DNA of 64,000 nucleotides, from NCBI RefSeq assembly GCF_006439015.1, contig NZ_RCZG01000002.1, forward strand, positions 434,001 through 498,000, written 5' to 3'. The position numbers were made by a program, and so were the translations under genes. The notes under the pieces are model-generated. The model had not been told where the DNA came from, ran no database searches, and saw only the letters and a list, made by a program, of their open reading frames with translations. This stretch comes from Mycolicibacterium hodleri (GTDB lineage: Bacteria > Actinomycetota > Actinomycetes > Mycobacteriales > Mycobacteriaceae). Below are positions 17,577 through 28,710 of the stretch, piece by piece (position 1 is the stretch's first letter; each line of letters begins with the position of its first letter).

Positions 17577-17592
17577 CCAACCAGTGGGTTGG
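17577..17592. promoter_or_regulatory. Palindromic operator CCAACC-AGTG-GGTTGG upstream of the SDR gene
   Basis: This is a perfect 6-bp inverted repeat with a 4-nt spacer, starting 6 nt after the mcr stop codon and about 45 nt before the SDR start. It is nearly the same as the site at 4734-4749 before the thiolase operon. This suggests that the SDR gene has its own promoter and that one regulator controls both loci. Confidence 0.65.
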
Positions 17593-17637
17593 CTGGCGGG
17601 CGTCTGCCTCCAGCGCGTTCGGGAAGGAATGAGATCA

Positions 17638-19400
<1,763 letters not shown>

Positions 19401-19406
19401 AGAGAA

Positions 19407-19434
19407 GCCGCCGACGGGTTAGCGTCGGCGGCTG
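19407..19434 (+). terminator. Hairpin terminator after the nitronate monooxygenase gene
   Basis: AGCCGCCGACG and CGTCGGCGGCT form a perfect 11-bp stem around a 6-nt loop (GGTTAG), 7 nt after the stop codon. No T-tract follows. Confidence 0.8.
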
Positions 19435-19522
19435 CCGGTGATACGAACGAACTCATCGTGCCCCGTTGGGGGCACTTCTTCAGTCGATGGGTCCAACGGT
19501 CCGGGGTGTAACCCGGCAGTCG

Positions 19523-19669
19523 TCAGACCGCTTGAGCGAGGTCGGGGAACTGCTCTGAGCAGTCACCCTCGACGAGGAAGTCCCCGTGATAGAGAGCTTC
19601 GAAGTCAACCTTGATGACATCTGCACTGGTGTCGTCGATCCACATGTACTGAACAGTAACAACGACCAT
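19523..19669 (-). CDS. Possible small protein, 48 aa, unknown function
   Basis: From ATG 19669 the frame encodes 48 residues beginning MVVVTVQYMWIDDT, with an acidic, aromatic composition that reads like a real small protein. It ends just before a hairpin that could terminate it. The Shine-Dalgarno is weak (AAGAA), and no family is recognised. It may equally be chance, because the stretch lies in an intergenic region. Confidence 0.3.
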   Translation of the reverse strand: MVVVTVQYMWIDDTSADVIKVDFEALYHGDFLVEGDCSEQFPDLAQAV

Positions 19670-19837
19670 TAAGAGTTCTTTGAGTCCCGTTTCGCAAAAC
19701 CCTGGCAATACTTACCTCCCAGTAGGGTTCGAGCCAGCCGGGTCGTTCACGCGCAGAGGGTTGGTGCCGTTCAGCAGGATCCAGGTCGCGACGGACGCAG
19801 CTATCGCGACCACCTCGAAGGCAGGTCCGTTGTTGAG

Positions 19838-19857
19838 TTATCGCCGATAAGTTATCG
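19838..19857. promoter_or_regulatory. Overlapping palindromes upstream of mmpL13
   Basis: Three alternating half-sites form TTATCG-C-CGATAA (19838-19850) overlapping CGATAA-G-TTATCG (19845-19857), each a perfect 6-bp inverted repeat with one central base. The end is 24 nt before the mmpL13 start. The TetR protein encoded after mmpL13 is the likely binder. Confidence 0.65.
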
Positions 19858-19881
19858 TCGTTACCGACCGAGAGGAGCTGC

Positions 19882-22119
19882 GTGCTACACCGGATCGCCC
19901 TGCTCGCCATCGCCGCTCCACGACGCATTCTCGTCATGTCGTTGCTGGTCATGGTCGCTGCCGCGGTGTATGGAATCCCCGTCGCCAAGAGTCTGTCCGC
20001 CGCCGGCTTCCAGGACCCCAGCTCGGAATCTGCCCAGGCCACCCAGCTAATCGCCGAGAAGTTCCACCAAGGCGACATGCAGCTGCTCGTCACCGTGACG
20101 TCACCCGACGGCGTCGCGAGCCGGAATGCCAGCGTCGTCGCCCGTGACATCGTCAACCGCCTCGAGCACTCGCCGTACGTCGCCGACGTCACCTCGGCGT
20201 GGACCGTGCCGCCGCAGGCAGCCGCTGACCTCACCAGCAAGGACAGCAGGTCGGGCCTCATCGTCGCCGGGATCACCGGCGGTGAGAACGACGCGCAGAA
20301 GTACGCCAAGGCACTGTCGAATGAAGTCGTCCACGACCGTGACGGCGTCACGGTGCGGGCTGGTGGATCGGCGATGGTCTACGCCCAGATCAACGACCAG
20401 ACCCAGAGGGATCTACTGCTGATGGAGTCGATCGCGATTCCGCTGAGCTTCCTGGTTCTCGTCTGGGTCTTCGGCGGTCTCGTCGCCGCGGCACTGCCGA
20501 TGCTCGTCGGTGGGCTCGCGATCGTCGGATCAATGTCGGTGTTGAGGCTCATCACGCTGCAGACAGACGTCTCGATCTTCGCCCTCAACCTGTCGACCGC
20601 CATGGGCTTGGCACTCGCCATCGACTACACCCTTCTAATCATCAGTCGCTACCGCGACGAGCTGGCCGACGGCGCACCGCGGGACCGGGCGCTGGTGCGG
20701 ACCGTGTCGACCGCGGGGCGCACCGTGCTGTTCTCGGCGACGACGGTCGCACTGTCGATGATCGCGATGCTTCTCTTCCCGATGTACTTCCTGAAGTCCT
20801 TCGCCTACGCGGGCGTCGCCACGGTCGGCTTCGCCGCGGTCGCCGCGGTGATCGTCACTCCGGCCGCCATCTGGCTGCTCGGTGACCGGCTCGACGGTCT
20901 CGACGTTCGCAGGTTGCTACGCCGCCTTACCCGCAGGACCGCACCGGCGCCGAAACCCGTCGAGCAACTGTTCTGGTACCGCTCGACGAAGGCCATCGCG
21001 CATCGGGCCGTTCCGGTAGGACTGGCCGTAGTGGTGCTACTGCTGGCGCTTGGCGCCCCGTTCCTCGACGTCAAGTGGGGATTTCCCGACGACCGCGTAC
21101 TCCCCGAGACGGCATCGGCGCACCAGGTGGGCGACCAACTGCGTGACGACTACGCCAACAACTCCGACTCCGCGGTGGCGGTCGTGGTGCCGGACGCGAA
21201 CGGACTATCCGCGACCGCCGTCGAGCGCTACGCCGCCGACCTGTCGCGGGTACCCGGCGTGGCGTCGGTCTCCGCCCCTACGGGCACCTTCGTCGCCGGT
21301 GAGAAGGTCGGGCCGCCAACCGCGGCGACGGGTGTCTCCGACGGCAGCGCACTGCTCACGGTCGGTAGCGGCGCGCCACTGTTCTCCGATGCGTCCGAGA
21401 CGCAGCTCGACGAATTGCACGGCGTCGCCGGGCCCGATGGTCGCGAGGTGCAGTTCGCGGGCACGGCCCAGGTCAATCGCGACAGCGTCGATGCCATCAC
21501 CACCCGTCTGCCCTGGGTGCTCGGCCTAATCGCCGCCATCACCTTCGGCCTGCTGTTTCTGCTGACAGGCAGCGTTGTACTTCCACTGAAAGCCGTTGTG
21601 CTGAACGTCTTGTCGTTGACCGCGGCGTTCGGAGCCCTGGTGTGGATCTTCCAGGAGGGCCATCTCGGTGCGTTCGGCACCACCTCGACGGGCACGCTGG
21701 TCGCCAACATGCCCGTGCTGCTGTTCTGCATCGCGTTCGGTCTCTCGATGGACTACGAGGTGTTCCTGTTGGCGCGCATCCGGGAATTCTGGCTGAGACT
21801 GCGACCGCCCACAGGCGGCTCCCGCGCAGCGCAACGAGACGCCAACGACGAGAGCGTGGCACTCGGTCTTGCGCACACCGGCCGAGTCATCACCGCCGCG
21901 GCCGTGGTGATGTCGATTTCATTCGCCGCATTGATAGCCGCCGAAGTGTCCTTCATGCGAATGTTCGGCGTCGGGCTGACTTTGGCGGTGCTCGTGGACG
22001 CGACCCTCGTCCGGATGATGCTGGTGCCCGCCTTCATGCACGTGCTGGGTGGCTGGAACTGGTGGGCGCCTGCCTCACTGGTCAGACTGCACCGGCGGAT
22101 CGGCATCAGCGAATCGTGA
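19882..22119 (+). CDS. mmpL13: MmpL-type RND lipid transporter
   Basis: This 745-aa RND transporter has the MmpL plan: helix 1 near residues 15-33, a periplasmic porter loop, helices 2-6 (about 180-335), helix 7 near residue 380, a second loop, and helices 8-12 from about 545. The proton-relay Asp-Tyr pairs are visible in ALAIDYTLLIISRYRDE and GLSMDYEVFLLARIREF. In M. tuberculosis the gene at this place is split into mmpL13a/b (Rv1145/Rv1146); here it is intact. The GTG at 19882 follows GAGAGGAG. A TetR gene overlaps its stop by 4 nt, a typical regulator-transporter pair. The exported lipid is unknown. Confidence 0.85.
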   Translation: MLHRIALLAIAAPRRILVMSLLVMVAAAVYGIPVAKSLSAAGFQDPSSESAQATQLIAEKFHQGDMQLLVTVTSPDGVASRNASVVARDIVNRLEHSPYVADVTSAWTVPPQAAADLTSKDSRSGLIVAGITGGENDAQKYAKALSNEVVHDRDGVTVRAGGSAMVYAQINDQTQRDLLLMESIAIPLSFLVLVWVFGGLVAAALPMLVGGLAIVGSMSVLRLITLQTDVSIFALNLSTAMGLALAIDYTLLIISRYRDELADGAPRDRALVRTVSTAGRTVLFSATTVALSMIAMLLFPMYFLKSFAYAGVATVGFAAVAAVIVTPAAIWLLGDRLDGLDVRRLLRRLTRRTAPAPKPVEQLFWYRSTKAIAHRAVPVGLAVVVLLLALGAPFLDVKWGFPDDRVLPETASAHQVGDQLRDDYANNSDSAVAVVVPDANGLSATAVERYAADLSRVPGVASVSAPTGTFVAGEKVGPPTAATGVSDGSALLTVGSGAPLFSDASETQLDELHGVAGPDGREVQFAGTAQVNRDSVDAITTRLPWVLGLIAAITFGLLFLLTGSVVLPLKAVVLNVLSLTAAFGALVWIFQEGHLGAFGTTSTGTLVANMPVLLFCIAFGLSMDYEVFLLARIREFWLRLRPPTGGSRAAQRDANDESVALGLAHTGRVITAAAVVMSISFAALIAAEVSFMRMFGVGLTLAVLVDATLVRMMLVPAFMHVLGGWNWWAPASLVRLHRRIGISES

Positions 22120-22799
22120 CTGTGAGACCACCGAAACGCCGGCGCGCCCCGCGGGGTTCCGGCGACCAACTGCGCGACGAAATCCTAGACGCCACAACAG
22201 GTCTACTGATGGAGACCGGACACGCCAAGGCGGTGTCCATCCGTTCGGTCGCGCACCGGGTCGGTGTCACGCCACCGTCGATCTATCTGCACTTCGCCGA
22301 TAAGGACGCCCTGCTGGATGCGGTGTGCGCCAGATACTTCGAAGCACTCGACGAGGTGATGCAGGGCGTGGTCCGCGACCAGCCGTCGACCATCGACCGA
22401 TTGCGCGCCCAGGGGCTGGCGTACATCCGTTTCGCGCGGCAGAACCCGGAGCTGTACCGCATCGCCACCATGGGCGAGCCGCGGCAGGGCAGTGACGTCG
22501 ACCTGACTCTGAACAGCTCGGCATTCGAGCATCTCGTCGGATCGGTGCAGGCGCTCGTCGACGAGGGGACCTACCCGGAGGGCGACGTGACGGTGGCCGC
22601 GCTCGAGCTGTTGACGGTGGCGCACGGTCTCGCGGCACTGATGATCTCGCGGCCCTACCTGCCGTTCGGAGACACCGAGGAGTTCGCGGACCGGGTCCTG
22701 CAGGCGGCGGTGTGCGGGCGCATCGTGTCGGGGATGATTGGCCCAGACGTGCCGCCCCGGCGAGCAGTCGAGATGATCAAGGAGCTCAACGATGACTGA
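22116..22799 (+). CDS. TetR/AcrR family transcriptional regulator
   Basis: This 227-aa regulator has an N-terminal TetR DNA-binding domain. The helix-turn-helix reads AVSIRSVAHRVGVTPPSIYLHFADKDAL-like (about residues 38-65), ending in the typical YxHFxxK motif. The C-terminal ligand domain is of the TetR_C type found in mycobacterial lipid regulators. The GTG start overlaps the mmpL13 stop (GTGA), and the frame upstream of it is antisense-like filler. It probably represses mmpL13 and itself through the palindromes at 19838-19857. Confidence 0.85.
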   Translation: MTVRPPKRRRAPRGSGDQLRDEILDATTGLLMETGHAKAVSIRSVAHRVGVTPPSIYLHFADKDALLDAVCARYFEALDEVMQGVVRDQPSTIDRLRAQGLAYIRFARQNPELYRIATMGEPRQGSDVDLTLNSSAFEHLVGSVQALVDEGTYPEGDVTVAALELLTVAHGLAALMISRPYLPFGDTEEFADRVLQAAVCGRIVSGMIGPDVPPRRAVEMIKELNDD

Positions 22800-23424
22800 C
22801 ACCGTCGACAACCCGTTCTTCGCACGACTGTGGTCGAGGATGTCGACCCGCGAACCAGAGTCGATCCGCAAACTACGCCGTGAGAATCTTGTCGGGCTGT
22901 CCGGCCGGGTGCTGGAGGTCGGCGCAGGGACGGGGACCAACTTCGCGTTCTACCCGGCGACGGTCACCCAGGTGGTGGCGATCGAGCCCGAGCGGCGCCT
23001 CGCCGTCATCGCACGGCAGGCCGCCCACGAGGCCTCCGTGCCCATCACCGTCAGCACCGACACCGTGGAGAAGTATCAGGCTGGCGATCCCTTCGACGCG
23101 GTCGTCTGCTCGCTGGTCCTGTGCTCGGTCGATGACCCCGACGGCGTTCTGCGGCAGCTGTTCTCGATGCTGCGACCCGGTGGTGAACTGCGATATCTCG
23201 AGCACGTGGCCAGCACCGGTCCACGGGAGCAGCTTCAGAAGATCGCCGACGCCACGCTCTGGCCGCGGCTACTGGGCAACTGCCACACCCATCGCGACAC
23301 CGAACGGTCGATCCTCGACGCCGGCTTCGAGGTCAGCGACGCCCGTCGGGAGTGGATGATGCCCGCATGGGTACCTCTGCCGGTCTCGGAGACCGCGATC
23401 GGCCGGGCGGTGCGGCCGGGCTAG
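22792..23424 (+). CDS. Class I SAM-dependent methyltransferase (Rv1147-like)
   Basis: This 210-aa methyltransferase has motif [16 protein letters not shown] (about residues 40-54), the acidic end of beta-2 in VAIEPERRL, and motif IV-like [15 protein letters not shown], the Methyltransf_11 pattern. It resembles small phospholipid or ubiquinone-type methyltransferases, but the substrate is unknown. ATG 22792 overlaps the TetR gene by 8 nt, making a three-gene unit mmpL13-tetR-methyltransferase. The stop codon shares a CTAG with the convergent sirtuin gene. Confidence 0.8.
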   Translation: MTDTVDNPFFARLWSRMSTREPESIRKLRRENLVGLSGRVLEVGAGTGTNFAFYPATVTQVVAIEPERRLAVIARQAAHEASVPITVSTDTVEKYQAGDPFDAVVCSLVLCSVDDPDGVLRQLFSMLRPGGELRYLEHVASTGPREQLQKIADATLWPRLLGNCHTHRDTERSILDAGFEVSDARREWMMPAWVPLPVSETAIGRAVRPG

Positions 23425-24134
23425 CCGAGAAGCGCGGGCAGTCGCTGCAGTAGTCCCGGCAGCGCCGTCGCGGATGTCTCTCGAAGTGAGACCGTCACTC
23501 GATCGGACAGCGGCGTCTCCTCCGGATTGACCTCGATGACGGGAATCCCCTCGGCCAGCGCCAGCTCGGGCAGTCCCGCCGCCGGGTAGACGATCGAGGA
23601 CGTCCCGACGACGATCGCCACGTCAGCCCGACTGACGGCCTCCACCGATCGGTCCCAGGCCGCCGTGGGTAGTTGCTCGCCGAACCACACCACGTCGGGC
23701 CGAATCAGGCCACCGCACGCACACATCGGGGGCTCGACCGTGTCTACTGGCTCCGGCATCGCGGGCAGCGCGCCGTGATACGCCAAACCGCAACGGTCAC
23801 AACGGAAACTGAACAAGCTGCCGTGCAGGTGATACACCTGCCTGCTGCCCGCGCGCTCGTGAAGGTCATCGACGTTCTGGGTGACGACGTGGACGTCGGC
23901 GCCGTCGTGCCAGGCCGCTACCGCTCGGTGACCGTCGTTCGGCGCGACGGACTTCATCATGTAGTGCCGCCACAGATACCAGGCCCAGACCTTCTCCGGA
24001 TGCCTGCGCCAGCCGTCGGAGCTGGAGATCTCGTAGGGGTCGACCTTGGCCCATAGCCCCGTCTCGACGTCGCGGAACGTCGGGACGCCGCTCTCCGCGG
24101 ACATCCCCGCTCCGCTGAGCACCGTCACTCGCAC
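23421..24134 (-). CDS. NAD-dependent protein deacylase (class III sirtuin)
   Basis: This 237-aa sirtuin (homologue of Rv1151c) removes acyl groups from lysines using NAD. The signature residues are [14 protein letters not shown] (8-21), TQNVDDLH with the NAD-binding Asn-Asp, catalytic His104 in YHLHG, and a zinc site from Cys112/Cys115 and Cys138/Cys140. Tyr53 and Arg56 form the YxxR motif that in SIRT5/CobB-type enzymes binds succinyl- or malonyl-lysine, so desuccinylation is likely. It starts at ATG 24134. Confidence 0.9.
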   Translation of the reverse strand: MRVTVLSGAGMSAESGVPTFRDVETGLWAKVDPYEISSSDGWRRHPEKVWAWYLWRHYMMKSVAPNDGHRAVAAWHDGADVHVVTQNVDDLHERAGSRQVYHLHGSLFSFRCDRCGLAYHGALPAMPEPVDTVEPPMCACGGLIRPDVVWFGEQLPTAAWDRSVEAVSRADVAIVVGTSSIVYPAAGLPELALAEGIPVIEVNPEETPLSDRVTVSLRETSATALPGLLQRLPALLG

Positions 24135-24170
24135 GACACCAAACTAGCCGCTTTTCGTCATACTGGGCAC

Positions 24171-24536
24171 GTGGCCGATTTGGGGGAGTGGGTTCGCGTT
24201 GACTCGGAGGGCGGCAGGCCGCTGTTCGATCAATTGCGACGGCAGATCATCGGGGGCGTTCGAGACGGCAGGCTGCCGCCGGGGACCAGGTTGCCGACGG
24301 TGCGTGACCTCGCGCAACAACTGAACATGGCGGTCAACACCGTGGCGCGTTCCTATCGCGAACTGGAGGCGGCCGGACTGCTGGAGACGCGGGGCCGATT
24401 CGGCACCTTCGTCGCGCGGGTCGACCCAGCCGACGCCGCGATGGCGACGGCGGCCCAAACCTACGCGGCGTCGGCCAAGGCGCTGGGGGTGGGCAAGGCG
24501 GACGCGCTGCGGTACGTCGAAACCGCCTTCGGCTAG
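24171..24536 (+). CDS. Short GntR family transcriptional regulator (YtrA type)
   Basis: This 121-aa protein (homologue of Rv1152) is a GntR winged helix at residues 10-80 ([30 protein letters not shown]) with only a short helical tail, the layout of the YtrA subfamily. Such regulators usually control transport operons; in M. tuberculosis the homologue has been linked to antibiotic tolerance. GTG 24171 is divergent from the sirtuin gene by 36 bp. Its stop codon shares the CTAG at 24533-24536 with the convergent methyltransferase gene. Confidence 0.85.
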   Translation: MADLGEWVRVDSEGGRPLFDQLRRQIIGGVRDGRLPPGTRLPTVRDLAQQLNMAVNTVARSYRELEAAGLLETRGRFGTFVARVDPADAAMATAAQTYAASAKALGVGKADALRYVETAFG

Positions 24537-25369
24537 CCGAATTCGAGCAACGTGAGAGCAGGCCGAATCGGGTCCAGCAAGGGAATCCGATGGGCCGCCC
24601 ACATCAGGGTGTTGAGGACGCGACCGCGGCCCGCGGGATAGGGCAGGTCGTGGACGGATCGGATTCCTGGCACGACGTCGACCAGCTTGGCTGCCTCGGA
24701 GGCCGACAGTCCGAACGGCATCGCCGGTACCCGGTAGCGCAGCGAGGTCCGGAGGCCGCCGCGCCGTGCCAGGGCAGCGAACCACGACGGCGGCAGGTCG
24801 AACATCATCCGGCCGCCAGGAAAGCGGCGGGCGCATTCGGTGATCAGGCCCATCGCGTCATGAGGTTCCAGGTACATCAGCAGGCCCTCGGCGGTGATGA
24901 ACACACCGTCGTCGGTATCGACCAGGTCCATCCAGCTGTAGTCCAGCGCTGACTGAGCGCATACGGCTACCCGATCGAGGTGCGGCAGCAGTTGCTCGCG
25001 CAGTTTGGTGATGGGCTCCAGATCCACTGTCAACCAGCGGAACTGGTCGCCGACGCCACCGGCATCGATGCGGTAGAAGCTGGTCTGCAGTCCTTCGGCA
25101 AGCGCGACGACCGTCGCCGAGGGATGGTCGATCAGGTACCTGCGGGTGGCGTCGTCGAACGCCAGTGCCCGCACCGCCATGTCCTGGCGGCGGGTGTACC
25201 CGAACTTGGCGAAGTCGAACTCGATGGAGTCCACCAGCTGGATCGCCATCGGATCGTCGATGATGGAGTCGGGCCTGCGGGGTTCGTGCGCGCGCACCTG
25301 CAACGTCAACAACGCGGTCTCGGAGACGCCGGTCAGGGCGACGTCGATCTTCGGGTGTGAACTCACCAT
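24533..25369 (-). CDS. SAM-dependent methyltransferase, LCMT/TcmP-like (copy 1)
   Basis: This 278-aa protein is homologous to Rv1153c (omt) and to the leucine carboxyl methyltransferase/TcmP group. Typical segments are [18 protein letters not shown] at the N-terminus, [16 protein letters not shown] (motif I region, about 85-100), and [12 protein letters not shown] in the middle. The substrate is unknown, probably a carboxylate or hydroxyl group. It is a paralogue of the gene at 25919-26740; both end in TLLEFG. I chose ATG 25369; a TTG at 25384 would add five residues. Confidence 0.8.
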   Translation of the reverse strand: MVSSHPKIDVALTGVSETALLTLQVRAHEPRRPDSIIDDPMAIQLVDSIEFDFAKFGYTRRQDMAVRALAFDDATRRYLIDHPSATVVALAEGLQTSFYRIDAGGVGDQFRWLTVDLEPITKLREQLLPHLDRVAVCAQSALDYSWMDLVDTDDGVFITAEGLLMYLEPHDAMGLITECARRFPGGRMMFDLPPSWFAALARRGGLRTSLRYRVPAMPFGLSASEAAKLVDVVPGIRSVHDLPYPAGRGRVLNTLMWAAHRIPLLDPIRPALTLLEFG

Positions 25370-25385
25370 GGCGAATGTACCCAAG

Positions 25386-25922
25386 TCAGCTGGCGGTGCT
25401 CTTCTCGATGACCTTCTCGATCGTCCTCAGATTGCGGGTGGTGGTTGACGACTTGTAGCGCTTCTTGCCCATCGTCCTGCCGATGGTGGTGTCCAAGGTG
25501 CCGCTCCTGGGCACCTGCCAGTAGACGACACCATCGCCGCGTTCGATTTTCTCCTCGGGACCCGCCTCGTCGGCGAGCGCCGCGAGTTCGTCGAGTACAT
25601 CGGTTTCCGTCACGAAGGTGACGTAGGAGTGGTGGCCGTCGACCTCGCGCTCGAAGGGGAACGCGTCCGAAACGGCTCGGACGGCGTCAAGCCCGTAGGC
25701 GAGGACCCAGGCGTCGTAGTCGAATGCGTCGCGGAGCGCTTTCTCGGCATTCTTCCGAACCGTGTCGACCTTGGCGCTGCTCGTCATCAGTACGTTACCG
25801 CTGGCCAGCACGGTCGACACGTCGGAGAACCCCGCATCGGTGAGCGCCACCGCGACGTTGGCCATCTTCAGATTGACCCCGCCGACGTTCACGCCGCGGA
25901 GAAAAGCCACGTATCGCGTCAT
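25386..25922 (-). CDS. DUF1697 family protein
   Basis: This 178-aa protein begins MTRYVAFLRGVNVGG, the hallmark of DUF1697, and has LASGNVLMTS and TIGRTMGKKRYKSST in the expected places. The fold is small alpha/beta; no enzyme activity is established to my knowledge. It is coupled to the upstream methyltransferase (ATGA overlap at 25919-25922) and lies 16 nt before the second methyltransferase gene, so it sits between two paralogues. The frame open to 26630 is only shadow sequence of the neighbour. Confidence 0.88.
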   Translation of the reverse strand: MTRYVAFLRGVNVGGVNLKMANVAVALTDAGFSDVSTVLASGNVLMTSSAKVDTVRKNAEKALRDAFDYDAWVLAYGLDAVRAVSDAFPFEREVDGHHSYVTFVTETDVLDELAALADEAGPEEKIERGDGVVYWQVPRSGTLDTTIGRTMGKKRYKSSTTTRNLRTIEKVIEKSTAS

Positions 25923-26740
25923 CCGAACTCCAGCAGCGTGATGCTGGGACGGTTGCGCCGCAGTACGCCGACACGATCCACCCCGGGTGCCGCGGCAATC
26001 TTGAAGAGGCCTCGACCGGGCGGCCACGCGACGTCGTGGGCCACCCGCACGCCATCGACGGTGCCCGCGATCGCGAGCGCCTCGTCGGGGGACTGGCCGA
26101 ACGGCATCACGGGAACCAGATAACGCTCCGAGAGCTTGACACCCTTCAGCGTGCGGGCGGTGAACCAGCGCGGGAGCGAGTCGAACATCATCCGGCCGCC
26201 GGGAAAGCGAGCCGCGCAGTCGGCGATCAGGCCGAGCGAGTCCTCCGACTCGAGGTACATCAGCAGCCCTTCTGCGGTGATGAATACGCCGTTCGTCGCA
26301 TCGACGCGGTCCATCCAGGAGCGGTCGAGCGCCGACTGCCCGAGTTCGACGATCCGGTCGTCGTCGGGCAGCAGTTGCTTTCTGAGTTCCATGACGGGTG
26401 GGAGATCGATTGAGTACCAGGTGGATTCGGCCAAGACGCCAGTGCGGTCCAAGCGCCAGAAGCTGGTCTGCAAGCCCTCCGCCAGCGCGACCACCGAGGC
26501 TTTCGGATGCGCCGTCAGGTAGTGACTCGTAGCGGAGTCGAATGCGCAGGCGCGCAGGCCGAAGGACTGATTGGGCCTGCCGAACTTGAGGTAGTCGTAG
26601 TCGATCGAATCGAGCAGGGTGACCGCCCATGGATCCCTTATCACGCCATCAGACCGCTTGGCCTCGGTACCGCGGCCGTGCAAAGTCCACAGCGTGGTGG
26701 CGGAGACACCGTCCAACGTGGTGCCGTCGATCGTGGTCAT
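25919..26740 (-). CDS. SAM-dependent methyltransferase, LCMT/TcmP-like (copy 2)
   Basis: This 273-aa protein is a paralogue of the gene at 24533-25369, sharing [38 protein letters not shown] and the C-terminal LLEFG, and clearly diverged elsewhere. It starts at ATG 26740 and is divergent from the F420-type PPOX gene. The arrangement methyltransferase-DUF1697-methyltransferase on one strand suggests a tandem duplication that kept the DUF1697 gene between the copies, or its insertion afterwards. Confidence 0.8.
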   Translation of the reverse strand: MTTIDGTTLDGVSATTLWTLHGRGTEAKRSDGVIRDPWAVTLLDSIDYDYLKFGRPNQSFGLRACAFDSATSHYLTAHPKASVVALAEGLQTSFWRLDRTGVLAESTWYSIDLPPVMELRKQLLPDDDRIVELGQSALDRSWMDRVDATNGVFITAEGLLMYLESEDSLGLIADCAARFPGGRMMFDSLPRWFTARTLKGVKLSERYLVPVMPFGQSPDEALAIAGTVDGVRVAHDVAWPPGRGLFKIAAAPGVDRVGVLRRNRPSITLLEFG

Positions 26741-26753
26741 GAGCCCATCGTAG

Positions 26754-27257
<504 letters not shown>

Positions 27258-27274
27258 CAGGCTAGTCTCAACGC

Positions 27275-27445
27275 ATGGCCGAGGATTCCGAAGACGAGAC
27301 GAAGCGCAAGTTCCGGGAGGCGCTGGAACGCAAGAAGGCCAACGCCGGTGGAGGTTCCGAACACAAGGACGGTGGGCGTAAGCACGGTCCTCGCTCGACG
27401 GGTCCCGCGGAGGCTCATCGGGAGTTCCGCCGCAAGAGCGGCTAG
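27275..27445 (+). CDS. Small DUF5302 family protein, 56 aa
   Basis: This small gene encodes a highly charged, Lys/Arg/Glu-rich protein (MAEDSEDETKRKFREALERK at the start, AHREFRRKSG at the end). The pattern is that of actinobacterial DUF5302: an acidic start, a basic helix, a Gly/His-rich linker and an RKSG tail, which suggests nucleic-acid or ribosome association; this is inference. It starts 17 nt after the Rv1155-like gene on the same strand and ends 10 nt before the convergent MFS remnant. Confidence 0.8.
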   Translation: MAEDSEDETKRKFREALERKKANAGGGSEHKDGGRKHGPRSTGPAEAHREFRRKSG

Positions 27446-27455
27446 AGCCCGCGAC

Positions 27456-28654
27456 CTAGACTGCGACGGGGGACCGTCGTTCCTGAAAGACGATCGCCGC
27501 CAGGCAGATCGCGGCGAGCACCGCCGTGGCAATGGCGAAGCTGATGCCGGCGGTACGCAGGCCCAGGTGTTGAGACGCGAAGCCCTCGGTGACGACGGGC
27601 AGTGCGATCGCGACGTAGGCGACGACGAAGTACGTCGAGCTGACCTCGGCTCGGCGGTCGGCGGGGGCGAGTGCGGTGATCGAGGCGAGACCGCGACTGA
27701 AGCTCATGCCTTGCCCGATACCCGCCACGATCGCGGCGGTGAGCAGTACCCACAGGGACGAGAGGCTCAGCGCCGCAGCCAAAATCACCATGCCTACGAC
27801 GAGGATGGCGCAACCGATGGCGACGGCGTGCCGTGGGGTGATCCGCCGCGACAACAGCTGGGTGACCGCCGAAGTAGCCAAGATAGAGCCTGCCACTGCG
27901 CCGGCGACGGCGTGGTTGTCGATGCCCATCACGGACTTCACGAACGCGGGCGCGACCGCCATGAATAGCCCCGTGACGGCGAATCCGGCGAACGCCGCGG
28001 TCGCCGCCGTCACGAAGACCGGCCGCATCTCAACGGGCACCGAGAGTCGCTGGAAACCAAGGCGTCCGGTGCGCGAGGACGTCTCGGGTGCCAGCAGAAC
28101 CGCGCCGACGGCCAGCGCGACCAGCACGATGTGCACGACGAACGAGAGCGCAGCGGATGCGGCGCGTACTGGACCAGCAGCCCGGACACCAGGGGTCCCG
28201 ATCCTAGCCCGCCGATGTTCGCGACCGTCGCGATAGCGGTGGCGCGATCGCGCTGATCGTCGGGGGCGGCCTCGACTATGGCGACCGTCGCGGTCCCGGT
28301 GAAGATACCGGCCGACAGACCCGACAGCAGTCGCCCCACCAGCAATTGCGGAACGTCATCGGCCAGCAGGAAGACGACCGCGCTGACCAGGGCGAACGCT
28401 GCCCCGGCCAGCAGCATCGGACGCCGGCCGATCGCGTCGGACCACCGCCCGAATACCAGCAATGCCGTCAGGACGCCGATGGCGTAGGTCGAGAAGATGA
28501 TCGTCGTCGTGAGCACCGAGAAGTGCATGCGGTCGGCGTAGAGCGCATACATGGGCGTGGGCAACGTGGTGCCCATCATGACGGCGGTGAACGCGTAGAC
28601 GAGGAGGGCGAGACCGTACCGACGGCGGGTGGACGCGGGACTCGGTTCGCTCAC
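27456..28654 (-). pseudogene. MFS transporter gene with a frameshift
   Basis: Two overlapping minus-strand frames together make one complete MFS protein of about 400 residues. The first part starts at GTG 28654 (VSEPSPASTRRR) and reads well to SGLLVQYAPHPL. It then turns into Arg/Ser-rich filler in that frame, while the other frame resumes with LSFVVHIVLVALAVG and continues to QERRSPVAV. The break is at about 28144-28165, where one base is missing (or two are extra). The helices on both sides are intact, so the change is recent or is a sequencing error. Confidence 0.75.
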
Positions 28655-28710
28655 TCGGGCAATCGTAGGCACACGGCGGTCAACGCCATCGCGCGGCAGC
28701 GGCATTCCGC

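Larger units (their letters stand above)
19435..19881. other. Gene-poor 447-bp stretch before mmpL13
   Basis: This stretch looks less GC-rich than its surroundings. It holds a second hairpin (GTGCCCC-GTTG-GGGGCAC, 19458-19475, followed by TTCTT), one possible 48-aa minus-strand gene (19523-19669) and, at its right end, overlapping palindromes before mmpL13. I see nothing else in it. Confidence 0.6.

Noticed and set aside
25923..26630. Long N-terminal extension of the DUF1697 protein
   Set aside because: The extension is another frame of the second methyltransferase gene; the DUF1697 family starts at MTRYVAFLRGVNVGG.
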